Shown here piece after piece: positions 39,265-50,500 of a DNA stretch of 64,000 bases (positions within the stretch are counted from its first letter, which is position 1; each line of letters opens with the position of its first letter). Source of the DNA: Acanthopleura granulata (lineage: Eukaryota > Mollusca > Polyplacophora > Chitonida > Chitonidae); the NCBI GenBank assembly GCA_016165875.1, contig JABBOT010000002.1, forward strand, positions 37,227,868 through 37,291,867, written 5' to 3'. The notes under the pieces were generated by a model. That model ran no database searches. It was given only the letters and a program-made list of their open reading frames with translations, and was not told where the DNA came from. Both the position numbers and the translations under genes were made by a program.

Positions 39265-39754
39265 CTTTACATAAGAAATCTTCTACTATTTTGCCCTTAT
39301 CGTTTATATTATTACTACCCCATAGGGGGTTATGCGCATTAAAATCTCCCATAATTATGCAAGGACTTTGCAGGTGGTCTTTTAAATTATGCAACTGGCA
39401 AAATGACAAAGAAGAATGAGGAGGAACATAAACTGAACATAAAGTGATTGTTTCCGATAAGGAAACACGGACGGCTACAGCCCGAAGCTCTGTGTCGAGA
39501 GCAAGAGGGCTGTGAATTATATTATTATTCACTAAAATAGAGGAGCCGCGACAAGCTCGCTCTTCCTCATTAGAGTAAGTGCTATATAGTGTATAATTTT
39601 TCAATGACATTTTATCTTTGTCAGATGTCTTCAGGTGAGTTTCCTGAAGACAAAGGGCAATTGGATTTAAAGATTGAACTAACTGTGTTATTTCAATGAA
39701 ATTTATTTTAAGACCTCGACAATTCCACTGTATAATTCTGCCCAAGGAAGTCAT
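39056..39754 (-). pseudogene. LINE ORF2, apurinic-like endonuclease domain
   Basis: The N-terminal domain of ORF2 shows the whole run of exonuclease-endonuclease-phosphatase motifs: IIQWNCRGL, LCLQETHL (metal-binding Glu), CSVYVPPH, GDFNAHNPLWG (about 39,330-39,351), SAIDLTITDP and GSDHFPL (catalytic Asp-His near 39,110). This enzyme nicks the target DNA for target-primed reverse transcription. All key residues are present here. The frame ends at 39,056, while the true continuation lies in the neighbouring frame from about 39,170, which shows a frameshift just after the SDH motif. Confidence 0.93.
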
Positions 39755-40208
39755 TATGGAGGGAGGCGTATGGGAGATTTATATCTGGACCGTGCACGGC
39801 CCTTTTTGGGAGACCTACTAGTTTATCACCTGCTGCATTTAGTGAAGATTCAACGGGTTTAGAGGATTTTGATTTATTTGCACAAGGTTTGTGGTGATAT
39901 GGAGAATCAGGTGAAGTAGCGGGTTTTTCAGTGAGATTGATATCGGTTTGTGATGAAGAACTGGCCCTGTTTTCCAGGGGTTTTACGACCAGTTTCTGTG
40001 GCTTCTCTATACCAATTGGCCAAGTGAATGATGTTTGAACTCCTACCGAAACGGAGGGTTTCTTGACAACATTGGCATATGTGGATTTAGTAAGGCCTTT
40101 CGTGACAGAAACGACAAGGTATAGAAGGCGAGCTGTGATAGAAAAATAGTCAGGAGCAATATAGTACTGTTCGAACCATAGAGGCCCACTGTCCATTGCA
40201 ATAAACAA
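39708..40208 (-). pseudogene. LINE ORF1, C-terminal remnant
   Basis: A 166-codon open frame. Its first third is probably out of the ancestral frame (no zinc knuckle). From KGLTKSTYANVV onward it has the polar, Ser/Pro/Lys-rich composition (SSSSQTD, KSKSSKPVES) usual for the C-terminal part of ORF1 proteins. It overlaps the start of the endonuclease frame by about 47 bases in another frame, the usual ORF1/ORF2 arrangement of these elements. Assigned mainly by position, plus the similarity of GLTK to GFTK in the fragment at 3-300. Confidence 0.65.
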
Positions 40209-41569
40209 CTTACTGGGTAAACCTACAGATCACCTATCCACACTCACCAATGAAATAAATCAAATCAGAGGTGTCTTTCTGTCTGTAATCTTATGTGAAT
40301 TCAATGAAACGCTTCTTTTTAAAATCATCACTTGCACATCTTCATATCTTTATTAAGTAGGTCATGTGGGATTTGGGTGACCCTTGGGAATAGGTAGGGA
40401 AAGAGCTTTATCTAATCTAGATATATTAACAATCCTGGCCGTTATGAAAACCCCGTTGTCACCTTATACGCTTACCCAGCCGACGTATAGAAGAAAGTTA
40501 GTGCCTTCATAAAGCATTTCTACGTCAGGTGTAGCTCAGATACCCTTTGATATGTCCACAAATGGTAAATTTACTGTCTCCTTCAACATGCCGGATATCG
40601 ACTGTGGGAGATTATAGGTATAAATCAATCAAGGCTTGTTTCCTTGTTTGATTTCTTTCCCATGTACACAACAGTGCCGGGTGAAATAATCAGCGTGGAT
40701 GACGCAAATGGGGTGTGTACTACTAGTATCCAAATACAATTTCACATGTCGGAAATCGAAGTGAAGAGAATTAATTATGTCTAAATATACATCTTATGGT
40801 TTATATCTCTAAGGGTCTCACGTTGAAATGCATTCATTGCTAAAGTGAGTAGGGCATGTCGGAGTAAACTGGACTGGTTCGGTGTCCTCGACTCTCGGGG
40901 GACGAAAAACATCAGTTATTCTCTGGACAATCAAGACTACCCCAATCGCTTTAGGTATAAAACTCGTATTCCTACAGAATAATTAGCGGACAATGAAAAT
41001 CGAAGTTGCTTGGCAAATGTGCCCTCGTAAACAGTCCATTGTTCAAGACTGACAGGTTAGAGGCCGTGGTTAACAGTATGCTGACTCAGCCACTAAGTTT
41101 ACCAAGAATCGCCCAGATTGGTTCTCCACGAGGTCATTCGCTTTCCGCAAACGTCGTGGCCGAGTTCCGTAGATTTGACATTGTGTAGTTGTTCGGGTCA
41201 GATGAGCCAAATTCTCGGCTAAGACAGCTCGTATTGTGTGCATAGTATATTCACGGAGATCAGGTTGATTCATGGCGCTAACACTCCTAATTGGAAATAC
41301 CCATATTACACCGCGTGCCCATAAACGGCCTCCCCGGTTCGTATAGTTAGAGCGCTGATTAGTTACACCTCACAGACCGTTGATCTATGGAATCGCGTCG
41401 TCGAATATGACTTTTACTGTTTCCCTTGTGCCACTGTATTGTCAGGTACTTTTGCGAAGTTTGATGATTTATTCCGGATTGCTGTTGAGTTCGGTGTGAA
41501 AAGGCAATCAAATAAATATTAAAATATATGTATCGAATAACTTAAATTTTTTTCCCCACCTAGCTCTCC

Positions 41570-44350
41570 TCGAGCTAAAACAAAATTTCAAAATATCAAA
41601 TTTTCTTCATGGATTATCAGAGACACTTAGGATGTGTTTAAGAGTTGAGACTATGCCGCCAGATCCCCGAACAAGCAATTGTGTCACTTTGATGAAACTT
41701 CTTTGCAAATCTGTGTATAGGGGCTGGTCTTGCCTTTTAGTTTTCATGATTGGAGTATCTTTGGCAGGGAATTTGGAACATTCTCACAGCTGACGCATGC
41801 ACAGACATTTATAAGCAGGGTTCAGTGTTTATACCATATTGAAGGAAGAAAAATCCTATGAACGCTGCTGACACAAGAGTAGTGGAGGCATGGTCCTAGG
41901 GACGGACTGTCGGGTAACGACAATTTTCCAGACTACCAAGTCGTCAACATTACCGTGGCTTGATCTCCATTTGCTAGTTTGAAGTTGTCCGATGTGTGGA
42001 ACCAATAAAAACTGTGTGAGATCGATACCGTACGCACCTTGTCAGCTTGTAATAGCAGACATCAAAACCGAGATAAGCTGAAGAACTGCCCCCAGATCAG
42101 ACAGTATTTTCTGGAGAAGGGTGGTGGAGGGTAACCCGCCTTGGCCATTAAATGGAGAGCAATTGGAATCATTGTGAGGAATTTAAGTTCAATCTAACAA
42201 AGATCAGGGCCTGAAGAAGTCCACAAAATGTCTGTTATCAGCATCTAAAGAAGAATCCTTGGAGAACATATACTGACGCAAACGAGGCATAGTTGGCATT
42301 AAATACTAGTGCTCGATGGTGCTTTGGATTTGTGTACTTCTAAATGACATCGATGCCCAGTACAATTTAAAACAAAGAAACTTACATATAGAATCGTATC
42401 CTGGAGAATATGCCGCTCGTTATTGCCTGTCAATTAACACTGTCATTAGAATATACATCATTACGTAAGTCCAATCTATCATATCATTTTAAGTTATTTT
42501 TAACATTTAGGCGAAATACTGTCACATGTAAATAGGAGGGCTCAGTATAATTTCAGAATATTTCATGTATATCACCTGTTGAAAGCCTCAGACTTTCTCT
42601 GATTCTAGTCGCGAATAAATGACTGTTGGTTTTCCATGTTTCGACTTTGAATTTATCACTTGTTATGGTGCTAAAGTGAATTATATTTCACCCTCTATAG
42701 TTTCTATATTAGCAACATCAGGAATCTGAGAGAAAAAAAAAGCCGAGAAAAGAAGAACACAGCTTCCCACCTAGTCCCTGTTCCTTCCAGGGTATTATTT
42801 TTATTTTCAAAATTGAGCAAAGGCTTCACTGGAGAAGGTGACTGAGGACGGGTCATCCAGTGTAGGCTGCAACATCATTCTTTACGTGTAAATCACAAAA
42901 GTTCCTCACCTGTCTTCCATTTGTCACACAGACGCGGAGACCGCCATGACAACATTACATTTTACGTGTGAGAAATCGGCTCGAAGACACGGTGGATTAG
43001 GTTTGTGGTATAAGTCGTGTTAGAATTCTGTGATGGGTGATGTATAGGCCGGGATCCCAGGATGACAAGTGGGCAGTTTGACTGGGTTACTTCCTATCAA
43101 TTATAGATTATACATAGTTAAAACTGAAAGCTGAAGGTTGTCCAGGATGACCAAAGCTTTGCATACATGGAAAGAGGGTAATATGTCAGCTGTTATGTAA
43201 CCGTTTAGATATTTAGTTGTTTGCATCCGATGTTTTCCTGCATGGCCGTGACAAATGACGTGAAAGTGTGGCGTTAATTGAAGTTCCATCACAGATAAAA
43301 GACAACGTATTTTGAGAAAATGTCCGAACTATGTCAACGTAGGTCGGCAGGTGTGCCAGGCATTCGGAGCACGGTCATAATTGGGAACACCCTCCAATGG
43401 TGTCATGTTTTAACTGAGGTCAATAGATCAAAATTGCAAAAAAATTTTCCCGCTATGTACCTTGTGATGTTCTTTTGGAATGCCTAACTAACATATCAAG
43501 CGCAGCCATATTACTTATTACGTGGACGTATCCCAGGCAATTTACTAGGTGCATCTTATGACATTGCCAAATGTAACTGCTGGCAACGTACATCATATCA
43601 TTCTACAAATCACTGGGTTTACAAAACGCAGAGCGTTCGGATAAGTATTGTCTTTTGTCATTCGTAATGAGGACAGATGCACACCTCGTCAACATCTTCG
43701 TCCATTGATGCACAGGGTGAAAAGGCAGTAAATCTTCGGAATATCCATCACACTGGTCAAATATTTGGTTTCCTTTTTTACCGGAAATATAACTGAGCAT
43801 GTCATTCCCTGCGAGGTAATTCCACCAACAGAGTGTCTTGTGAGCATGGCTTGTTCATGACTAGTTCAATCGCACACACATGTACGGAAGGTTTTTTCTT
43901 GTATCCACATTTTATGGGAATATATGGTCGTGACTAGTATTGTACATTTGAATTTATATGAAACAAATTGGCTGCTGGCAATCTTCAGAAATGAATGATT
44001 TGTCTAGGTGGAACTCATTTACAGACACGAATGAGACACAAGAGGAAGTCATTGAAGCTGTGGTAATCTCTGAGTCGACTTCCGACACTAGTCGGCTTGT
44101 TTCTTGATCTGTTGACATGACATTATCAGCGGTGTGCATCAGCTACCAGGTTGTCTGCTGCCCAGCACCTTGCGGTGCATGGCGTGCTCAGTCATTTCCA
44201 GTCAAGGTGCTCTAACTGTCTGTCAACCTATAATCTGTGACGGAACAAAATCGTTGTACAGATTTACTGCAGGCACAAGGTCATGGGGCCTAAAGGAACT
44301 AGATGTAACTAGATGTTATTCCCCTCTCGCCGTCAGAAATCGATTTTAAA
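41570..44350. repeat. Array copy U5 (partial)
   Basis: 41,590-41,830 matches U4 27,910-28,170, and 41,880-43,850 matches U4 29,217-31,480. 43,950-44,340 matches the U1 3,890-4,220 region, including TGTGGTAATCTCTGA and the GTGTGCATCAGCT stretch. Homology then fades and the array ends. No gene seen; the frames here are below 75 codons. Confidence 0.75.
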
Positions 44351-44605
44351 CAAGTTTTACCTTCCGAATTGTTTCGTGAATACATGACTGGGCCCTTATG
44401 AGACATTTATTACGCTGGGTTAATAAACAGATATACAGCTGTTGGTGCCTACCCCCCACACAGCATATGAAATCGAACCGACAACGTGGAAACCACGTAC
44501 ATATTGTCGGGATGCATTGAGCTATCAGTTGATGCGTATACTATACATCATTCTTCCGTAATCCTGTAGTACCACTGATGAGTTTGACTTAATACACGAG
44601 TAGTG
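44351..44605. other. End of array, nothing recognised
   Basis: AT-rich sequence without a significant frame or repeat, between the last recognisable array block and the palindrome. Confidence 0.4.
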
Positions 44606-44732
44606 TAACACTAAAAAACGAAGACTTCATTGTGACTCAATATTTCGCCATTTTATATTGCCATCATCTTGATACAGCAAAATAAAATGCCGAAATATGG
44701 AATCACAATGAAATCTTCGTTTTTCGGAGTTA
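44606..44732. repeat. Snap-back palindrome (hairpin MITE-like element)
   Basis: The left arm from TAACACTAAAAAACGAAGA at 44,606 to about 44,661 is the near-perfect reverse complement of the right arm ending AATCTTCGTTTTTCGGAGTTA at 44,732. Arms of about 55 bases share the ATTGTGA..CATATTTCG and CATTTTATxTTGC blocks, around a loop of about 16 bases. The DNA or RNA could fold into one long hairpin. The size and lack of coding capacity fit a very short MITE. No certain target duplication. Confidence 0.75.
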
Positions 44733-45098
44733 AACTTCTAATTCATCCATATTTATTATATTTGAAAACTTAGTTAAGCTATAGCTTTGCAAAATATAAA
44801 CCAGTAAGGCTTGTTTCTTCATTAGTTTAATCATTTTCTCCATAACTGATGTTAAACACTAAAATAACTTGCACCAATTGTAGAACCCGATCTCTTGTTC
44901 TCCTGTTAGAACTGGATTATCACAATTACCTCTGGGCTATGTAAAGTCACGAACGACTGACGAAGACCATTTATAGAGCCTAAAGTACCACTGAGCTATT
45001 TCACATTTCCTTTTTCCGATTTTAGAAGTATTCTTGCGTGAGCCTACATGATACATCGGGATAAATGTTGCCCACGTCTGACACAAACCAAGCCATTT

Positions 45099-45184
45099 GA
45101 TTGGCCAGTTTTTGGCGTTTACACTCGAATAAACATAAAATAAACAAAAACCCAACATGGACTACTTTCCCCAACTATAAATAG
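45099..45184 (+). promoter_or_regulatory. CCAAT/TATA-like cluster upstream of the Crypton-like pseudogene
   Basis: GATTGGCC (inverted CCAAT box) at 45,099-45,106 and TATAAATAG at 45,176-45,184 are about 75 bases apart, a normal animal promoter spacing. They lie about 190 bases ahead of the ATG at 45,370. Such motifs occur by chance in AT-rich DNA, so this is only suggestive. Confidence 0.3.
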
Positions 45185-45369
45185 AACAACCATGCGACCG
45201 TATCCATGCTGCCGTAAACACAATAAAAATCCAGCAATCATGATTGCAATATTACTATTTTTTAATTTTAGATATTAAAGACACTAATGTAAAAATAATA
45301 AGAATTTTATCACACGTCGTGTCATTTGAATGACAGCTGATACAAACGTAAGTCCTATAACAGGCAAAA

Positions 45370-46193
45370 ATGAGCGAATGCGGCGATTTTTATTTAGAGT
45401 CAGACTGGGACTTTGCACATGACAAAAAAATGTACCGACGAACCCATTTCCAAACTGTCACCACTGAGAACCTGAATAGGCAAGTTAGAAGATTTTACGC
45501 TCTGGCACAGCAAAAAAACTTCATCAGTGGGGCCAAAAACATGCCAGAGAAGCAAGCACAAAAATATCATTGGAATAGTTACATAAATGTTTGGTCTGTC
45601 ATCAACAGACATTTACGTGACTTGAATCGGAATATTGAGATTGTTAGAAACAAATGTTTTCGTGAAGCTAATGTCTGTTTGAAGGGAAAATTATAAATAA
45701 ATGTAAAGGAAGACATTTCCGGAATAAACCATCGTAAACAGATAATTGGACCTTCATGGCTATAATTCCCCTGAAATTTTAAAGTATCGTGTTTGGTCAT
45801 GGTATGCATTTGACCACTCGAGACCTCCAGCTCCCAATAGAACCGAATACAAATTCTTTTGAATTCCACACTGATGAAAATATGAGAGAATGTGTTGTTC
45901 TTACACACGACACTAAGAAGAAAAATATTAATATGGCCTCAATAATGTACATTCTCCAGTGGATGAAAGAATGTATTCCACTAGTTCAGAAAGGTTCCGG
46001 AAGAATCCCTAAGGCTTAGCCTAAAAAAAATAGATCCAAATGCGTAATCTCTTTTTAATCGCTGTTCCAAAGCCGCCAGAAGCTATCCTAAAACAGAATC
46101 CATATGATATACTTACCAATCTCCAAAGGAGTATCAGTTTTCAGGATTTATACCGGACATCTGTTGAAATTCGTGGTGCAGCACTTCTTACAC
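45370..46193 (+). pseudogene. Decayed Crypton-derived tyrosine-recombinase-like gene (DUF3504, KIAA1958-like)
   Basis: Three frames form one ancestral protein. The first (45,370-45,696) has the N-terminal DNA-binding helices: RRFYALAQQKN, YHWNSYINVWSVINRHLRDL and REANVCLKGKL. The second (from 45,789) has GMHLTTRDLQ, where the Arg matches the first catalytic box (usually TRGLE). It continues FEFHTDENMRECVVLTHDTKKKN, here shown as two motifs: FHTDENMREC and VVLTHDTKKKN. The third (46,030-46,193) returns to the first frame with DPNA-stop-SLFNRCSKAAR, FSGFIPDIC-stop and CSTSYT. The next family motif (HxLRAT, second catalytic box) and the Tyr are absent because SINE sequence starts there. This family derives from Crypton DNA transposons and includes vertebrate KIAA1958, QRICH1 and ZMYM proteins. 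The copy has two frameshifts and at least three in-frame stops, so it is dead. Assigned from memory of family motifs. Confidence 0.78.
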
Positions 46194-46371
46194 GGCTTCG
46201 TAGGTGGGAAGATCTGCCAAGCAGCTTGCGGATGGTCGCGGGTTTCCCACGGGCTCTGCCCGGTGTCCTCCCAACATAATGCTGGCCGCCGTAGTATAAG
46301 TGAAATATTCTTGAGTAATCAAATCAAATAATAATCACCAATCAAATAAATAAACAAATAAATATTTAAGA
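46194..46371 (+). mobile_element. 5'-truncated SINE joined to the Crypton-like pseudogene
   Basis: Begins within the SINE body (GTAGGTGGGAAGATCTGCCA) and continues through GCGGATGGTCGCGGG, AATGCTGGCCGCCGTAGTAT, AAGTGAAATATTCTTGAGTA and an AATCACCAATC-AAATA tail. The tRNA-like head is missing. The junction with the pseudogene is within a few bases of 46,194, so the SINE either inserted into the gene or marks a deletion of its end. Confidence 0.88.
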
Positions 46372-46489
46372 AATATTTAAGAAATGTTCTCATGTAAGCC
46401 GAAAGAACACAGGCACAAGCAGAAGACCTCTCTACGTGAAATTTGGTCTCTTAGATATATCCAGACGCTGTGCATGACAAGAATCATAG

Positions 46490-47575
46490 CTCACTGTTAA
46501 GAAATGGAAATGTTCATCTACAACTATAAATGTCATCTATCAAATTCTTCACCACAAAATCAGACACATCAACGGTTTTATTAAACAATTGAAATTAGAA
46601 ACATGAAGAAGCATGGCTTCTGTATATAGTGGGAGTTGTAGTTTAACAGACATAAAATATCACTTGCTATACATTATGTTCGATAAATATTGCAAGATGT
46701 AGTAACTGATTTCCCAGTTATAGAAATGTTTCTTCCAGAATTCACTATGTTTATAAATAAACTGTTTCATGTGATGGTCAGGCGATATGTTTTCTTGAAC
46801 CAAAGATTTACCACAGGCTTATGAAACTTTTATTACGCAATTACATATATTCGATTTTCCAGTTGGGTTCAGAGACTGATTTTACGATTATCGACTTTAG
46901 GAAAAGTGTCGGAGTTCAGAGCAAAACAAATAAAATGGGATGAAATTTAAATTCATGGTTTCTTAGAAATACATGCTAGGGCTAAATATATACAGAGTAC
47001 AAAAAGTTTCCTGTTTTTTCTTAGAAATTAAAAAAAACCCCACTTTATCTTCAAGTTTTATTTATGTTCGCTGCAAATTTGCAGAAAAGCTTTGCTTATA
47101 TAACGTGTCTGTATAATATATACTTAAAGCTGAAAAAGCTGATTTTGCTTACCGGTGAAGTAGCAAAATTTGGATTTGCTTTGCAAAGTAATTTTAGCCA
47201 TTCAAGGGTGTTTAATATTACTGCCTAGTTGTTGCACAAGGATTCCGAATGAAAATTTTATGAAATGATATATATTACCTCTTGGAGTAATATTTGTTGA
47301 AGCACGCAGCAGTTATCAGATAAATCAATAAAGGCTATATGTTCTGGTGACTCTGTTAATGTCTGGGATAAGGGGCAGGTTTGTTGTACCAGGAAGTAGA
47401 AGGGGAGAAAAGCGGAGCGGTGTACGTCTACCAGATGTCGCATTAATGCTGGGTTACAGCATAAGATGCCTTGAACGTGTAAATTTCTTAATCTTGCACA
47501 ACATCGATACCACGAGAGAGATCGTCTTTAGGTGCCTTTGTTCGGATAAATCAGGGCATAAGGACTGAGCGCTGA
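46490..47575. repeat. Dispersed duplication, copy 1
   Basis: Matches 53,080-54,380 in direct orientation. Landmarks are an ATGTCATCTAT / CAGACA block (46,530), GTGTCTGTATAATATATACT (about 47,106), TAATGTCTGGGATAAGGGGC (about 47,357), TTGTTGTACCAGGAAG (about 47,380), then GCTGGGTTACAGCATAAGA (about 47,449) and TAAATCAGGGCAT (about 47,548). Identity is moderate. The minus-strand readings through the middle share a VQQ-CPL-QTL-ESPE peptide, but both are interrupted, so coding use is doubtful. It lacks the MITE of copy 2 and shows the empty site near 47,420. Confidence 0.65.
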
Positions 47576-50500
47576 GCCACACGTTTTATTTAGGAATTTT
47601 TGAGCGGATTTGTGATACCGTTTATTTTCTGAACGACGTCCAGTTGGAAGTTAGGTACGAAGATTTTTTACATATACATTTCTCGGCTTTTACAACAGTA
47701 CGTCCACTTTCTTATATAAAACATTCAATAATATAATGGACGCCTCAAAATGATCGATTGTATATGATCACTATTTGCGCTGGAGGCATACATACGTGAA
47801 TATCAAGTTACTCGATGTCATAAGCATGTATACAATGCCCGAATCAATTTATCTCTCATTCCTATACCATTAACATATTCATTATGTGTATGTGTAGTTT
47901 GTAGCACGTTTGCCCAGTAAATGTAAGTAAAAGTTATTCTGTAATAAAGGCAAATTAGAACGTCTGACTGTCCAGATAGACGTGGTATTTCTGGAGGAAA
48001 CAGAAAGAGGGCTAGATATCAGATAACTCAGAATACCCTCCTCTCGCCGCTTCCCCGCTTTCCACAGACACGTGTTATTCTCCCTCTGCAGTATGACAAT
48101 AAACGCCACGGCTTTCTTTCCATCACCAGAAAAAAGTGATAAAGTGTCAAAAGCAGCAATTAATATCGGTCTATATCTATGTATTATTTCATATTCGGGA
48201 TCCTACAAATTATGACTTTCTCGAAACTAATATTCTTTAAGGCATCCAACGTTTTCTCAAATGATCATAACCATGTGATAATATGGCTTACAGAACAACT
48301 GGAATGGTTTCGTTTAGTCTTAAACAAATCGAGAAGAGGCGAATAGTGGGTAGTGTTGTGTTGACGCTAATGGAGTCTAGATGAAAGGCATTGTTTGCTG
48401 TACCAAGGCCCGATTCAAAAGTCGAACGAGATTTATTGTGCAAAACACAATAACTGTCTGGCTGAGACGACCAAACCGACAAACCTATGTTTCAGGTTAC
48501 AGAATAAAACCCATTATTCAAAGCCGAACAAGAGACCCTCACAGTAACAGAATACCACATAACGTGGCAAAATCAATATGTTTATGCCAACCAAATATAT
48601 TGTTGTATGAGATAGACGTAGCCTATAGTGCAGAGTAACCTGCCAAAAGGTATCATTACTGCTCGGTCACTGGCGCGGATTAGATCAGGCAAAAGTATCC
48701 CAGGTTACACGACTATAGCTTCATAAAGCTACCCACAAGTCTACATGGGGATAACATCACAGAGAACAAACATATCACCCAAAGAAAAGGCCAACAGTTT
48801 TGGTTATGGATGCTTTTTTAGACCAGTGACACCTAAATTCAGGGACAGAATGTTGGGTGTTTTTACAAATATTGGATTACAGACATTTTGGACAATTAAT
48901 CACTACACTTCTTTGAAAATAAGTTCAACGTCAAAGTACCATAATTAATAACAATAAAACTCGAGGCATCACTACGTTACACTAGACTTGGGTTCCGTTA
49001 AACTTTATGATATAGCTACGGAATAGCCAATATTTCCCATAGTCCTGGGGACGTTAGTGTGAATTTTGGGTCGGTGGTTCTCCCCCAGGTGGGAAACTTA
49101 ACCAGTATAACATGATAAGGATTGTTGGCCTATCCCGGACGCTGGTTTCCTGTACACTAGAAGCCTAATCCACAAGATATGAGTCGCCATATTGTTAATC
49201 TAAACTGCCGCCAGGGATATCAGCTACTGGGAGAAACAAGCAGTGGACGCATGTGATAGCCATGAAATGTTTCCTCCCGTCGAATTGTAAAGTGAAAAGT
49301 ACGGTGTGGGTATTAACTAAACCAGTCTATTTCCATCAATCAGTGAAGACACCCCTCAGGGATAATACCATAGATGACGTCAACTACGATGAAGATGAAA
49401 CGGTGGAACTTGTGAAAAGAATAGAGTACCTGGTAGGCTATTAAAACGTCTCTGATAAAGACTCCTTGCCGAAGATAAGGAACTGCCTAAACTACTACAC
49501 GTCTTCTATTCAAAACAAGACTTGCCTGAATATAATGACATAAATTATGTCAGTCTTAAATCAGTCTATATGAAGTTTATTGTGGAGTCAGGCCGATGTT
49601 TATGAAATTATCAGCACATAGATAAAATTTATCAGAAAAGAACTACCTAAGCTACTATCTAATGTATCAGGTATTACGAAGGTAAAGACCATTGCGTGGT
49701 GTGACATAGTGTAATGTGACCTTTTGCGATGTAACCTAGTGTGATTTATGACATACTGTCAGGTGTGACCCCCTCAGGCAGCCGTGGATCACCGAAATGG
49801 GCTTATAGTGTTTCCTGATGATTTAATGTGGTAGTTGATTACGGATCACTTTAAATGTATGATACATGTATCAGAAGACATAAACATTCCCGACAGGGTG
49901 TACAATCTCCGTCTGTCGGATGCACAACCTAGGCAGCACACGGCCATGTAGATGCAGCTATTCATACATAAACAGTAAATCCTTCTTGGAGTTGTATATG
50001 AGACGTCTAATTGTGTGGTAAATGGCTGGTGATACAAACTGCCTTACAATTGGTACAAAATGGAGAGAGACTCTGGTCCCTGTTTCCAGACTCTAAGAAG
50101 AGGAATGAATGTATCACAGCTTAGAGACAATAATCTTAAGCATAACTCATTTGCACTTCTCTTTACACCACTCATACTCCGTGTAAATGAAGTTCGGCGT
50201 CAAATAGCAATTAAAGAGAAAGAGTTATAAATAAGCAAAACTTTTTACTGAGATTAAATACAACGTTAAGATTCTCTTGAGCATTGTTTTCTGCACTGAC
50301 TGACTTTATACCGAACGTGTCAGGTGACGCATGTCCTCACCATCAGTCTCTTCTACGAGTTTCTGGTGCATTTCATCCAACGGCTACAACCTGCTTAAAC
50401 TGGTCAACCAGTTGAACCGTTAGTCCCGGAGGGCTCTTCTCTTTTTAATACACCGGAGTGCAATCAAGCAGATGCGACCAAGGCCTATACATCAAATGTT

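Larger units (their letters stand above)
36117..40247 (-). mobile_element. Decayed I/Jockey-group LINE (non-LTR retrotransposon)
   Basis: On the minus strand the order is ORF1 remnant, endonuclease, reverse transcriptase and RNase H, as in RNase H-bearing LINEs of the I/Jockey group. The reading frame changes several times and has in-frame stops, so the copy is dead. It is 5'-truncated: ORF1 begins beyond its zinc-knuckle region. Its 3' end is abrupt: host sequence resumes immediately after the TAA of ORF2 (36,117-36,119), with no 3' untranslated region and no A-tail. Comparison with U1 shows that host bases 11,307-11,640 are missing here. No target duplication is visible. Confidence 0.92.
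27890..41500. repeat. Array copy U4, rearranged and split by a LINE
   Basis: 27,890-28,170 matches the start of U5 (41,590-41,830). 28,245-28,390 matches U1 7,925-8,055. 29,217-31,500 matches U5 41,880-43,800, and its second part matches U1 1,930-3,800. From about 31,500 it resumes at U1 8,055 and runs to 36,116. After the LINE, 40,248-41,500 matches U1 11,641-12,920. So one 3-kb segment sits inside what is a continuous sequence in U1 at about 8,055. U4 is much more diverged than U1 is from U3. A 154-codon minus frame at 29,210-29,674 is interrupted in U5. Confidence 0.8.
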
